This document shows positions 35,296-43,932 of a stretch of 64,000 bases of DNA, one piece after another (position 1 is the first letter of the stretch; every line of letters begins with the position of its first letter). The DNA lies in contig JAFYSF010000005.1 in the NCBI GenBank assembly GCA_017559505.1, positions 1 through 64,000 of the forward strand, in the 5' to 3' direction. A program made the position numbers and the translations under genes. The notes under the pieces were generated by a model that was not told the origin of the DNA, made no database searches, and saw only the letters and a program-made list of their open reading frames with translations. Source of the stretch: Paludibacteraceae bacterium (GTDB lineage Bacteria; Bacteroidota; Bacteroidia; Bacteroidales; Paludibacteraceae).

Positions 35296-35604
35296 ATGAA
35301 TAAATTGAAACTACTTTACATAAAAATAAAGCAAAACAAGTGGATTAATAAATACACTATCACACTTGCTATTTTTGCTGTTATCATCATTGTTGTTGAT
35401 GACAATAGTCTTATTGACAGATATAAAGCCTATCGCGAAAAACGCGAACTACAAAAAGAGAAGGCTCAATATGAAGAAAATATCAAAAAAGATAAAGAAT
35501 TTCTTGAAGCAATTCAGTCGGACCCTATGGCTCTTGAGAAATTCGCACGCGAAGAATATAAGATGAAAAGTGAAGATGAAGATGTTTACATTATCAAAGA
35601 GTAA
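35296..35604 (+). CDS. septum formation initiator family protein (DivIC/FtsB-like)
   Basis: A 102-residue bitopic membrane protein: short basic N terminus, membrane helix at about 22-37 (TITLAIFAVIIIVVDD), then a coiled coil (RYKAYREKRELQKEKAQYEENIKKDKEFLEAI). The conserved C-terminal motif of the family follows (DPMALEKFAREEYKMKSEDEDVYII). In E. coli FtsB works with FtsL and FtsQ in divisome assembly. The stop codon lies inside the first unit of a heptamer array (35598-35653). The RluA-like gene follows after the array. Confidence 0.9.
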   Translation: MNKLKLLYIKIKQNKWINKYTITLAIFAVIIIVVDDNSLIDRYKAYREKRELQKEKAQYEENIKKDKEFLEAIQSDPMALEKFAREEYKMKSEDEDVYIIKE

Positions 35605-35653
35605 TTAGTAAAGAGTAAAGAGTAATTAGTAAAGAGTAATTAGTAATTAGTAA
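35598..35653. repeat. eight-unit heptamer array (AGAGTAA / TTAGTAA)
   Basis: AGAGTAA and TTAGTAA units alternate in exact 7-bp register over 56 bp. The first unit holds the stop codon of the DivIC-like gene. Confidence 0.9.
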
Positions 35654-35695
35654 TTAGTTTTCTTGGCTAAGAAATCTATAATCTAACAATATATT

Positions 35696-36595
35696 ATGGC
35701 AAAAAAGTCAACTCCTCCGTATCGTAAAAATTCGATTCCAGACCAAAACTATACAGTGAAGCACGATGCTCAACTACTTGAGTATATGATTGAAATATGG
35801 CCTCATCAGAGCCGTAGCGCAATCAAATCGTACCTTGCACACCGCCAAATTGCCATCAATGGCAAAACAGAAACAGCGTTTGACCTACCACTTCGCGCAG
35901 GAGATCGCCTCACATGGCGTAGTGTGGGCGAAGAACGCCAAAATCCGAACCACAAGGTGAAAATCATATACGAAGACGACCATATCATCGTGGTTGACAA
36001 AAAACCAGGCGTGCTAACTATGTCGACTGGACGCGAGGGCGAGCAAACTGCCTACTCGGTGATGATGGAGCATGTGCGCCGCAGGAACAAAAACAACCGT
36101 ATATTCATTGTCCACCGCCTTGACCGCGACACATCGGGGCTTCTGCTTTTTGCTAAATCGGAAGAGATACAGGAAATCCTACAAGAGCGTTGGAACGAGA
36201 ATGTAATTCGTCGCCAATATGTAGGTGTGGTGGAAGGAGAAATGGAACAAGCGGAAGGTCAGATAGTTTCGTGGCTCACAGAGAATCCTAAATCGCTAAA
36301 AATGCAGGCTTCGCCAGTAGATAATGGGGGCAAGAAGGCTATCACAAACTACCGCGTTATAAAAAACAATGGAAGATACTCGCTTGTGGAAATCACACTT
36401 GAAACAGGGCGAAAAAATCAAATCCGTGTGCAATTGGCTTCTATCGGTCACCCTATTGCTGGAGATAAACGCTATGGCGCGCAATCGAATCCACTCGGTC
36501 GCCTTTGCCTACACGCACAGGTGATTTCGTTTATCCACCCAATGACACGCGAGGTGATGAAATTCGACACTGATATACCGGCAATTTTCCGATAA
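35696..36595 (+). CDS. RluA family pseudouridine synthase
   Basis: A 299-residue RNA-modifying enzyme. An N-terminal S4 RNA-binding domain lies at about 24-75 (QLLEYMIEIWPHQSRSAIKSYLAHRQIAINGK). The catalytic domain contains IIYEDDHIIVVDKKPGVLTM (~90-109) and VHRLDRDTSGLLLFAKS with catalytic Asp143. The C-terminal NQIRVQLASIGHPIAGDKRYGA is typical. The family isomerises uridine in 23S rRNA (RluC/RluD-like) or tRNA; the exact target cannot be read. It is downstream of the DivIC-like gene, possibly co-transcribed. Confidence 0.94.
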   Translation: MAKKSTPPYRKNSIPDQNYTVKHDAQLLEYMIEIWPHQSRSAIKSYLAHRQIAINGKTETAFDLPLRAGDRLTWRSVGEERQNPNHKVKIIYEDDHIIVVDKKPGVLTMSTGREGEQTAYSVMMEHVRRRNKNNRIFIVHRLDRDTSGLLLFAKSEEIQEILQERWNENVIRRQYVGVVEGEMEQAEGQIVSWLTENPKSLKMQASPVDNGGKKAITNYRVIKNNGRYSLVEITLETGRKNQIRVQLASIGHPIAGDKRYGAQSNPLGRLCLHAQVISFIHPMTREVMKFDTDIPAIFR

Positions 36596-36619
36596 AACTA
36601 AATACCCCCACAAATACAC

Positions 36620-36672
36620 ACAAATTTCACGAATAATAAAAAATATAATTTGTATTTATTCGTGAAATTTGT
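36620..36672. repeat. 17-bp inverted repeat of the CCCACAAAT family
   Basis: ACAAATTTCACGAATAA (36620-36636) and its exact reverse complement (36656-36672). Same family as the repeats at 2471-2540 and 34090-34172. Could act as a transcription stop after the RluA-like gene. Confidence 0.65.
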
Positions 36673-36712
36673 GGGCAAATATAAATTTTAAATATTGAGG
36701 GGACTTGGGAAA

Positions 36713-36744
36713 CAAAAAAAAGAGACGCTCGAAAAAGCGTCTCT
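36713..36744 (-). terminator. terminator of tRNA-His
   Basis: AGAGACGCT (36721-36729) / AGCGTCTCT (36736-36744), followed on the minus strand by eight or more T. Confidence 0.85.
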
Positions 36745-36755
36745 CCAAAAAGCTG

Positions 36756-36830
36756 GGTGGATGATGGGAATCGAACCCACGACCCTCAGGACCACAATCT
36801 GATACTCTAACCAACTGAGCTACATCCACC
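36756..36830 (-). tRNA. tRNA-His (GTG anticodon)
   Basis: The minus strand folds as a full cloverleaf. The acceptor stem is GTGGATG/CATCCAC with the extra 5' G (-1) that marks tRNA-His opposite a C discriminator. The D arm is GCTCAGTTGGTTAGAGT, the anticodon loop TTGTGGT has GTG at 34-36, and the T arm is GTGGGTTCGAATCCCAT. The full CCA end is not encoded. Promoter at 36849-36879, terminator at 36713-36744. Confidence 0.96.
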
Positions 36831-36848
36831 AGGTCTGTTTTGCGAGTG

Positions 36849-36879
36849 CAAAGTTACAACTTTTTATCGAATCACACAA
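36849..36879 (-). promoter_or_regulatory. promoter of tRNA-His
   Basis: Minus strand TTG (CAA at 36877-36879), 20-bp spacer, TAACTTTG (plus-strand 36849-36856), 18 bp before the tRNA 5' end. Confidence 0.65.
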
Positions 36880-36906
36880 CATTTTTATAATATTTTTTCA
36901 AAAGAA

Positions 36907-37650
36907 ATGATACAAATTAAATATTTTGCTGTAAATGAAGAGATTGAAAACCAAATAAAATCAATCCGTCGTGCAATTTATCTCTCAATGAACGGTATTT
37001 GCGCCGAAAATATCGACAATTCAGGCCTTGAATACAAGCAAAATTTCGGAGTTGCATGGTCACGTATTGTAGAAATAGCGCAAAATTACACTCCAAATTA
37101 TGAACTTGCGGAACGACTTTGGCTTATGTCGATTCGCGAAACTAAACTACTCGCCACCCTATTATGCCCACCAAAAGAACTCACTGCTGAACGCCTCAAC
37201 GAATGGACAAACGGCATAACAACTATCGAACTTGCAGAAATATTTGCCTTTGCTCTACTAAGAAAAACTACCCTAACTGAACAAATTCTACAATTAGAGA
37301 AGTCGGACAACCAACTATTGCGCCTTGTGGCATACCATACACTTGCACGACAAACTGCGACTGCATCTATAGACGCTCTGCAAACAGCCATAACCAATGT
37401 AAATCCTCAAGATTTAGACGAAATCTCGGCTTTTCGTGCTATCGAAAGCCTAATATCAAACATCACATTCCACACATCAGAGCTAAATCACATTATTAAT
37501 AATAAACTCGACGAAATAAAAGAGGTAAAAACGATCTATTCCAATCAACTAATTGAGAATTTGAAAGTTGAAAGTGGAAAGTGGAAAGTTGAGGCAAAAA
37601 TAGATATAAATTTCAGATCTCAGATTTCAGATTTCAACTTTTTTTCGTAA
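36907..37650 (+). CDS. AlkD-like HEAT-repeat protein (putative DNA alkylation repair)
   Basis: 247 residues, all-helical. The central part (YELAERLWLMSIRETKLLATLLCPPKELTAERLNEWTNGITTIELAEIFAFALL) matches the pattern of AlkD-type DNA glycosylases built from HEAT-like repeats; confidence in the family is moderate. The last ~29 residues (starting NLKVESGKWKVEAK) are translated from two heptamer arrays at 37563-37638. They are unlikely to belong to the ancestral protein, which probably ended near residue 218. It is followed after 9 bp by the HU/SPOR gene. Confidence 0.65.
   Translation: MIQIKYFAVNEEIENQIKSIRRAIYLSMNGICAENIDNSGLEYKQNFGVAWSRIVEIAQNYTPNYELAERLWLMSIRETKLLATLLCPPKELTAERLNEWTNGITTIELAEIFAFALLRKTTLTEQILQLEKSDNQLLRLVAYHTLARQTATASIDALQTAITNVNPQDLDEISAFRAIESLISNITFHTSELNHIINNKLDEIKEVKTIYSNQLIENLKVESGKWKVEAKIDINFRSQISDFNFFS
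37563..37638. repeat. two heptamer arrays inside the 3' end of a CDS
   Basis: GAAAGTT, GAAAGTG, GAAAGTG, GAAAGTT (37563-37590), then TTTCAGA, TCTCAGA, TTTCAGA, TTTCAAC (37611-37638). The two arrays have different sequences but the same 7-bp period. Confidence 0.85.
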
Positions 37651-37655
37651 CTTTG
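37648..37655 (+). promoter_or_regulatory. putative -7 element abutting the HU-SPOR start codon
   Basis: TAACTTTG ends 4 bp before the GTG start at 37660. No clear TTG is found 19-20 bp upstream, where the heptamer array lies. If active it would give a leaderless transcript. Confidence 0.4.
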
Positions 37656-37659
37656 CATC

Positions 37660-38613
37660 GTGAAAAATCTTGCTCAACATATAGAATCGCTTATCATCAA
37701 GCACGAGTGCGTTATCGTGCCTGGTCTCGGTGGGTTTCTTACCTATCGTGATAAGGCTATAGTGCGCAACAATCGTCTGTATGCACCAACCGAGCGCATT
37801 AGATTTAATTCACTACTTACATATCAAGACGGACTACTTGCCGAAGCTTATATGCGTGACCGCAATATAGGCTATACGGAGGCTCTCGATGCCATCAACA
37901 CAGAAGTTGAGCAAATAAAAAAATCGCTCAATGGCGGTAGCCCTGTATTGTTTGGTCGCATAGGCGCATTATCGCTCTCTGCCGAGAATAATATCATGCT
38001 ACTTAATAGCAACCCAAAATTTCTTCCTGAAAACATTGGGCTTCCAGTAGTACACCTCAAGCAACTTGCTTCGGCGAAACCTGCCAATACAATTACGATT
38101 AGCATACCGCAAACATCGACCAATGTTTTACGCTATGTTGCTTCGATAGCTATTATATTCCTTGTAACGCTATTCATTCCTAACCCAACTGGCAACGACA
38201 CTCAACGCGCATCACTCTCATTCGATTCGATACGCAACATAAAAAATTTAGAGTACAGCGATGAATGTTTAGAGAATAACAATTTAGAGGCAGACGCAAA
38301 TAGAGAATCGACAGAAGAAACGCAAATAGCGTCAAAAACAGCTTTCGAAACTCCGATTCACAACGCACAACCATCACATCTCAACTCGAAATATCATCTC
38401 ATCATCGCAAGTCTTACTTCGCAAGAAGATGCCGAAGAGTATATTTCTAACCACACAATATTCGACCGATCGCAATTACAAATAATAGAATCCAATGGCA
38501 AATACCGAATTTCAGCCGCAGGTTTCGATAAATATAAGGATGCTCTACAATACATGGACAGCATTCGAAACGAAGTTCCAATAGCAAAAAAAGCTTGGAT
38601 AATGTGTAAATAA
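37660..38613 (+). CDS. HU-CCDC81 / SPOR domain protein
   Basis: 317 residues; starts with GTG. Residues ~1-60 and 60-135 form the paired prokaryotic HU-like CCDC81 domains (LAQHIESLIIKHECVIVPGLGGFLTYRDKA; EALDAINTEVEQIKKSLNGGSPVLFGRIGAL). A membrane helix follows at about 149-167 (VLRYVASIAIIFLVTLFIP), then a linker. The C-terminal SPOR domain (~244-317, KYHLIIASLTSQEDAEEYI...) is one that in other proteins binds denuded peptidoglycan at septa. The topology suggests a cytoplasmic HU-like part, one membrane pass and a periplasmic SPOR part, which could link DNA or cytosolic partners to the division site. The fusion is typical of Bacteroidota. Confidence 0.88.
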   Translation: MKNLAQHIESLIIKHECVIVPGLGGFLTYRDKAIVRNNRLYAPTERIRFNSLLTYQDGLLAEAYMRDRNIGYTEALDAINTEVEQIKKSLNGGSPVLFGRIGALSLSAENNIMLLNSNPKFLPENIGLPVVHLKQLASAKPANTITISIPQTSTNVLRYVASIAIIFLVTLFIPNPTGNDTQRASLSFDSIRNIKNLEYSDECLENNNLEADANRESTEETQIASKTAFETPIHNAQPSHLNSKYHLIIASLTSQEDAEEYISNHTIFDRSQLQIIESNGKYRISAAGFDKYKDALQYMDSIRNEVPIAKKAWIMCK

Positions 38614-38645
38614 TTCATAGTACAAAATAAATATTCAAAAAATCA

Positions 38646-38675
38646 TTGTACTATGAATTTTTTTTTGTACCTTTG
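38646..38675 (+). promoter_or_regulatory. promoter of rpsP
   Basis: TTG at 38646-38648, 19-bp spacer, TACCTTTG at 38668-38675; leader about 55 nt. Confidence 0.7.
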
Positions 38676-38734
38676 CACCGCTTTTCGAGAAAAAGCATTT
38701 TAGGTATTAACAAATTAAAAATCAAAGAAAAAGA

Positions 38735-39280
38735 ATGGCAACTAAAATTAGATTGCAACGCAATGGTCGTAAAGGGTATGCCTACTACCACATTGTTATC
38801 GCTGATTCACGTGCTCCACGTGATGGACGTTTTGTAGAACGTATCGGTTCTTACAACCCAAACACTAACCCAGCAGCTATCGATCTTAACTTCGAACGCG
38901 CTCTTTATTGGGTAATGTGCGGTGCTCAACCAACTGACACAGTTCGCAACATCCTTTCAGGCGAAGGTGTGCTTTTGAAAAAACACCTCCTCGGTGGTGT
39001 ACAAAAAGGCGCATTCAACGAAGCAGAAGCAGAAAAACGTTTCGAAGCTTGGAAAGCTAACAAAACTAAAGCTGTTGAAGCTATCGTAAAAAAAGAAGCT
39101 GACGCTAAAGCTGCTAACATGAAAGCTCGTCTTGAAGCTGAAAAAGCATCAAACAAAGCTAAAGCTGAAGAAATCGCTAAGAAAAAAGCTGAAGCACTCG
39201 CTGCTCAAGAAGCTGAAGCTAAAGCTGCTGCTGAAGAAGCTGCTGCTGCAGAAACAACAGAAGCACCTGCTGCTGAATAA
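38735..39280 (+). CDS. rpsP: 30S ribosomal protein S16 with long Ala/Lys/Glu tail
   Basis: 181 residues. Residues 1-82 are a normal S16: [44 protein letters not shown]. coli S16 is 82 residues, so this one is more than double. The extra part begins [23 protein letters not shown] and then becomes an alanine/lysine/glutamate-rich helix ([20 protein letters not shown]) ending APAAE. Such tails are seen in Bacteroidota S16. It is a single-gene unit with its own promoter and terminator and highly biased codons. Confidence 0.95.
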   Translation: MATKIRLQRNGRKGYAYYHIVIADSRAPRDGRFVERIGSYNPNTNPAAIDLNFERALYWVMCGAQPTDTVRNILSGEGVLLKKHLLGGVQKGAFNEAEAEKRFEAWKANKTKAVEAIVKKEADAKAANMKARLEAEKASNKAKAEEIAKKKAEALAAQEAEAKAAAEEAAAAETTEAPAAE

Positions 39281-39320
39281 TTATCGTAGCAATACAGATA
39301 ATTGCTTTAAGCAAAACATA

Positions 39321-39349
39321 AAAGCCCGAAAGCAATTTCGGGCTTTTTT
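39321..39349 (+). terminator. terminator of rpsP
   Basis: AAAGCCCGAA (39321-39330) / TTCGGGCTTT (39337-39346), followed by a T run. Confidence 0.9.
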
Positions 39350-39373
39350 ACTACAAAAACAAACCAAATCAAC

Positions 39374-40552
39374 ATGTTTAACATTATTTGCATTACAATA
39401 TCAATACTTTGTGGACTGTCGTTCATTGAATTGTTGTATCCTAATGCAAAAACTTTAAGCAATCAACTATACCAACTCGCAATACTAATAACAGGATTCT
39501 TAGTGAGTATAAAATACTATTTCGGACCGGACATTGTTATTTATGCCCCTATGTACGAAAACATAAAAACTCTACAAGAACTTTTGTTTCAACCGAACAC
39601 TTCTGACTACGAAATTGGATTTTTAATATATTTATCAATATGCAAACATTGGCTAAGACTAAGCTTTTGGGCAATGACTGCTTCTATAACTGTAATATAC
39701 TTCACCACCCTACATCTACTATTACGCAAACTAACATCTTTCAAAACATTCGCTCTATTCTCTATAATTTTTCTTCAAACAAATCTTATTTTTTTCGAAT
39801 TCCGTCAGTGTTTAGCCGTTTCATTTTTTATTATAAGCATCTTAAGCATCGAAAAAAAACAATATATACCACTGATAATATTCTCTTTACTTTCGATAAT
39901 AACACACAAATCGGCAATTATCATTTACGCAATATCACTAGTTGGCTTAATGCTCTCATACTTCAAACAAGACAATAACTTCTTTGCTATTTCAATATTT
40001 TTCTTGTTTGCATTCATTTTAATCCCTCTAAAATCACTACTACTTACAGCAAGCCAAATACTTCCATTTGATACTCATGTATTAAAATCGATACAAGAGC
40101 ACCTTATCATAGAAGAACGTTTTCAAGTAGTATTTTTAATATACTTAATCGTAAGCTATAGCATTTACGTTTACTTCTACAAGTCGCAAAAATTAAAAAC
40201 TTGGCATATTATTACAATTTGTGGATTGATAGTCATCGCTATATTCTATCAATATTGGTTTTTCATCAATAGACTTCGCTCTTATTTTATTCCTATCATC
40301 ACTTTCTATGCAATAACAATATGCTGTAATTCACCAAACAAACATCTATTTACAAAACAATTAACGGTATTTTTTGTATATTGTTTATTCGCTGTTAGCT
40401 TGAAAAATTTGTATTTTGGGAATGCTAACCTTAAAAGTGGCATAGCAGAAACTTCAACCATATTTCAACTATTAAACGACAGCGAAGAAAATATAAAAAC
40501 AAGGAATCTAGAAAAAGCTCAACTATTCTGGGATACAGAATACCAAAAATAG
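39374..40552 (+). CDS. EpsG-like polysaccharide polymerase
   Basis: A 392-residue polytopic membrane protein with about ten hydrophobic segments. The loop YFGPDIVIYAPMYENIKTLQELLFQPNTSDYEIGFLIY is typical of EpsG/Wzy-like polymerases (conserved acidic Asp near the N terminus and YExGF). Other family-like parts are FFEFRQCLAVSFFIISI and ITHKSAIIIYAISL. It would join repeat units of a surface polysaccharide at the periplasmic face. First gene of the glycan cluster, 25 bp after the rpsP terminator; no clear promoter of its own was read. Confidence 0.8.
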   Translation: MFNIICITISILCGLSFIELLYPNAKTLSNQLYQLAILITGFLVSIKYYFGPDIVIYAPMYENIKTLQELLFQPNTSDYEIGFLIYLSICKHWLRLSFWAMTASITVIYFTTLHLLLRKLTSFKTFALFSIIFLQTNLIFFEFRQCLAVSFFIISILSIEKKQYIPLIIFSLLSIITHKSAIIIYAISLVGLMLSYFKQDNNFFAISIFFLFAFILIPLKSLLLTASQILPFDTHVLKSIQEHLIIEERFQVVFLIYLIVSYSIYVYFYKSQKLKTWHIITICGLIVIAIFYQYWFFINRLRSYFIPIITFYAITICCNSPNKHLFTKQLTVFFVYCLFAVSLKNLYFGNANLKSGIAETSTIFQLLNDSEENIKTRNLEKAQLFWDTEYQK

Positions 40553-40560
40553 AAAACCAA

Positions 40561-41445
40561 ATGAACGTATCAATAATATACGTAAATTATAATAGTAGTA
40601 ATCTAATCGTCAGTTCAATAAATAGTGTAATTGAATTGACTAAGGATATTTCATACGAAATAATAGTTGTTGATAACAATTCGTACATTGAAGATAAAGA
40701 TAAATTAAAAATATATTGCAACTCAAAGAATATCAAAGTAATAGAATCTAACATAAATTTAGGATTCGGCAAAGGCAATAATCTCGGTGCAAAACACGCA
40801 AAAGGAGAATATTTGTTCTTTTTAAACCCAGATACTTACTTAATTAACAATGCAATATATCAATTATTCAACTTTGCCAAAGAACACAATATCCTAACTT
40901 GCGGAGCAAATTTATTTTCGGCAAACCACAAACCAACACTATCTTATTGGATGTTGATGCCATCGATAAAAGATGAATTATCAGCTTTTTTTTGCAACAT
41001 CCCACTGAAAATAAAATATCGCAACTCACACGAACACAATTTTACTACAACACCTAAAGAAGTGGCATTTATAACAGGTGCTGACTTGATGATACATAAC
41101 GAACTTTTTAATAAATTAAATGGATTTGATGAAGATTTCTTTATGTATTTTGAAGAAACAGATTTGCAATATAGAATCAAACAATTGGGACATAAGATAT
41201 ACAACCTCCCTTCAGCAAAAATAGTTCATTTAGAAAGCCAAACTTTATCATCTCAGACTAAAAAACTTAAACTATTTTTCACCTCTCGCAAAAAATTTTA
41301 CCTCAAAAATCATTCTATCGCACATTTCAAAATAGCAAATACAATACTAAAAACTAGCAGTATAATACGAATTTGTGCGTTTTATATATTACAAAAAAAA
41401 GAAAAAATTAACTATTGGAAAACAACATTAAATCAATGCTCATAA
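40561..41445 (+). CDS. glycosyltransferase family 2 (WbbL/rhamnosyltransferase-like)
   Basis: A 294-residue cytoplasmic or membrane-associated GT-A enzyme. It starts MNVSIIYVNYNSSNLIVSSI, with IIVVDNNSY (nucleotide-binding), NLGFGKGNNLGAKHAKGEYLFFLNPDTYL containing the NPD motif, and ITGADLMIHNELFNKLNGFDEDFFMYFEETDL (acceptor/metal region). The FMYFEETDLQYRI pattern is typical of rhamnosyl- or galactofuranosyl-type family 2 enzymes. It overlaps the next gene by 10 bp. Confidence 0.88.
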   Translation: MNVSIIYVNYNSSNLIVSSINSVIELTKDISYEIIVVDNNSYIEDKDKLKIYCNSKNIKVIESNINLGFGKGNNLGAKHAKGEYLFFLNPDTYLINNAIYQLFNFAKEHNILTCGANLFSANHKPTLSYWMLMPSIKDELSAFFCNIPLKIKYRNSHEHNFTTTPKEVAFITGADLMIHNELFNKLNGFDEDFFMYFEETDLQYRIKQLGHKIYNLPSAKIVHLESQTLSSQTKKLKLFFTSRKKFYLKNHSIAHFKIANTILKTSSIIRICAFYILQKKEKINYWKTTLNQCS

Positions 41446-42458
41446 TCACAGGAACATATCCACCTCGTAAATGTGGCGTGGGAGATTATTGCCAAAATCT
41501 ACTATCGACACAACAAGCTAAAGATTGGACTCTATATACAGACAACAATTGGGGTATTCGAACATTTTTTCAAAAAATAAAACACTTAAAAAATACAAAC
41601 TCTAAAATTATCAATATTCAATACCCTACTGTAGGTTATGGCAAAAGTATTTTACCCCATCTTTTAACGATATATATTACCAAAATTCTCAAACGTAAGT
41701 TAATTATAACCCTACACGAATACTCTCAACTTGGTTGGAAAGGAAAATTAGCTGCATCTATATTTCTAAAATTTGGTGATAAAATTGTTTTTACTACCGA
41801 ATTCGAACGCCAATATGCTATAAAAAAACACCCTAAATTAAAGAATAATTCGTCTATAATCAAAATATACAGCAACATATTAACCAAAGAAAAACAATCT
41901 TCTTTCGATCAACGAGAGTTTGATATGGGATATTTTGGATATATTCGACCTGAAAAAGGATTGGAATATTACATAGAAACAGCAAAAAAAATAAAAGAAA
42001 TAAATCCAAATTTCAAAGCATACATTATGGGGCAAACCCAAGATGAATTTGATTTCTATCACAAACCATTACTTAAAACACTATCCGATAACAACATAAC
42101 ATTATTACTAAATAAAAGCAATCAAGAAGTATCGGACATTCTATCTCAAACCAAAATAGCATACCTACCATACCCTGATGGATTAACAGAACGCAGAGGT
42201 TCTTTTCTTGCTTCTTTATTGCATCATTGCATTATTGTTACAACAAAAGGAAATTTTACTACTGATGCACAATTATCTACATTCAATTTCGTTAATAAAG
42301 AAGAGGCACATACTAAAATTATCGAAATTCTTAATTGTCCATCCGAAACAATTGACGAACAAATCAACAAAATAAACATATACATCTCCAATCAAATACC
42401 ATCATCTTGGGAGGATGTTGCTAAAGAATATCAAGCAATTATCAATACTTTACAATGA
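41436..42458 (+). CDS. glycosyltransferase (GT4-like, GT-B fold)
   Basis: 340 residues, with the ATG at 41436 chosen (MLIITGTYPPRKCGVGDYCQ); the longer form would begin with TTG and overlap more. The N-terminal PPRKCGVGDY glycine loop is typical of family 4 enzymes. The C-terminal domain has MGYFGYIRPEKGLEYYIETAKKIKE and the donor-binding region IAYLPYPDGLTERRGSFLASL, where the usual E-x7-E appears as ERRGS.... It should transfer a sugar from a nucleotide donor. Its stop overlaps the next start (ATGA). Confidence 0.83.
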   Translation: MLIITGTYPPRKCGVGDYCQNLLSTQQAKDWTLYTDNNWGIRTFFQKIKHLKNTNSKIINIQYPTVGYGKSILPHLLTIYITKILKRKLIITLHEYSQLGWKGKLAASIFLKFGDKIVFTTEFERQYAIKKHPKLKNNSSIIKIYSNILTKEKQSSFDQREFDMGYFGYIRPEKGLEYYIETAKKIKEINPNFKAYIMGQTQDEFDFYHKPLLKTLSDNNITLLLNKSNQEVSDILSQTKIAYLPYPDGLTERRGSFLASLLHHCIIVTTKGNFTTDAQLSTFNFVNKEEAHTKIIEILNCPSETIDEQINKINIYISNQIPSSWEDVAKEYQAIINTLQ

Positions 42459-43189
42459 ATTCTATCTGCATAGCAACCTATAACGGAGAAAAATACATAC
42501 ATGAACAACTCTCATCTATATTATCACAAATAAATATAGATGACGAGGTTGTTATTTCTGACGACAACTCGACCGATAAAACTATAGAAATAATTAAATC
42601 AATAAATGACCCCAGAATAAGATTAATAGAAGGTCATTTTCGCAATTTTACTTTCAATTTCGAGAATGCTATAAAACATGCAAAAGGAGAATATATATTT
42701 TTAGCTGACCAAGATGACGTTTGGTTACCTAATAAATATACAATCATACTTGATTCTTTGAAACATTATGATTTAGTCTGCAGCAATGCCATTATAACAG
42801 ACCAAAATTTAAATCCTATACACTCTTCTTTTTTTCAATACTATAATTCTGGGAGTGGAAAATTGAAAAATATTATTAAATGTACTTATTGTGGAGCTTG
42901 CATGGCTTTCAATAAAAAAATATTGCATGCCATACAACCATTTCCCTCTACCTCAATCTTTGGTCATGACTTATGGATTGGTTTGATAGCTGAATCTATT
43001 GGTAAAGTTTGTTTTCTAAATACACCTCTTATCTTATACCGCAGACACGATAGTTCATTAACATCAATATCAAACAATCTTTTCACCCGAAGCAAAAGAC
43101 CACTATACATAAAAATACAGAGTAGAATATCAATTATATACCATCTAATAAAATTCAATATAAAACACTATTTATGCAAGAATCTTTAG
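42455..43189 (+). CDS. glycosyltransferase family 2
   Basis: 244 residues. GT-A features: SICIATYNGEKYIHEQLSSIL, DDEVVISDDNSTDKTIEII, and GEYIFLADQDDVWLPNK with the DxD-like DQDD. The sequence IFGHDLWIGLIAESIGKVCFL...LILYRRHDSSLTSI is typical of rhamnan/lipopolysaccharide family 2 transferases. Starts by ATGA overlap with the upstream gene and overlaps the next gene by 16 bp, showing tight coupling. Confidence 0.88.
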   Translation: MNSICIATYNGEKYIHEQLSSILSQINIDDEVVISDDNSTDKTIEIIKSINDPRIRLIEGHFRNFTFNFENAIKHAKGEYIFLADQDDVWLPNKYTIILDSLKHYDLVCSNAIITDQNLNPIHSSFFQYYNSGSGKLKNIIKCTYCGACMAFNKKILHAIQPFPSTSIFGHDLWIGLIAESIGKVCFLNTPLILYRRHDSSLTSISNNLFTRSKRPLYIKIQSRISIIYHLIKFNIKHYLCKNL

Positions 43190-43932
43190 TATCTATAATC
43201 ACTCCTTTATACAATGGAGAAGCTTTTGTTGCCCAAACTATAGATAGTGTTCTATCTCAAACCTATACTAATTGGGAAATGATCATTATTAATGATGGCT
43301 CAAAAGACAATAGTGAAAACATCGTACGTGGCTATTGCAACATTGATCCTCGCATTAAATTATTCAATCAACCCAATGCTGGCTCTGCTGCTGCTCGAAA
43401 TAATGGTATTCGTAGAGCTCAAGGTCGATATATTGCACTTCTTGATGCTGACGATTTATGGGAACCTTTCTTCCTTGAATCGCAATTAGCTTTAATGAAA
43501 AAACATAATGCTTTATTGGTATATGGAGCCCACAAACGCATTGATGCAAATAATAACGAATGTCTAACTCCATTCATACCACCTAAACGCATAACCTATA
43601 ACGATCTACTAAAAACTTGCTCTATCACATGTCTTACAGGCTTATATGATACAAGTAAATATGGCAAAGTATATTTACACGAAGAATTTCGCTCTCTACG
43701 TGATGATTACATTTATTGGCTAGAAATAATCAAACAAACTGGCGAAGCTTGGGGCAATCAAAATATAATTGGTTCATACCGAATACTCGGCAATTCTGTA
43801 TCACGCAACAAAAAGAAAGTTGTAAAACCACAATTCCTTGTATATTACAAAGTAGAAAAACTTGGACTAATTCGCAGTTTCTTTTATTTGGCACATTGGG
43901 CCATCAACGGATTTATTAAATATCGTAAATAA
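43174..43932 (+). CDS. glycosyltransferase family 2
   Basis: 252 residues: MQESLVSIITPLYNGEAFVAQTIDSVLSQTYTNWEMIIINDGSKDNSENIV at the N terminus, then NAGSAAARNNGIRRAQGRYIALLDADDLWEP with the DADD metal site. The C-terminal acceptor part (DDYIYWLEIIKQTGEAWGNQNIIGSYRI) is close to the teichuronic acid/LPS family 2 group. Its stop shares one base with the glf start (TAATG). Confidence 0.88.
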   Translation: MQESLVSIITPLYNGEAFVAQTIDSVLSQTYTNWEMIIINDGSKDNSENIVRGYCNIDPRIKLFNQPNAGSAAARNNGIRRAQGRYIALLDADDLWEPFFLESQLALMKKHNALLVYGAHKRIDANNNECLTPFIPPKRITYNDLLKTCSITCLTGLYDTSKYGKVYLHEEFRSLRDDYIYWLEIIKQTGEAWGNQNIIGSYRILGNSVSRNKKKVVKPQFLVYYKVEKLGLIRSFFYLAHWAINGFIKYRK

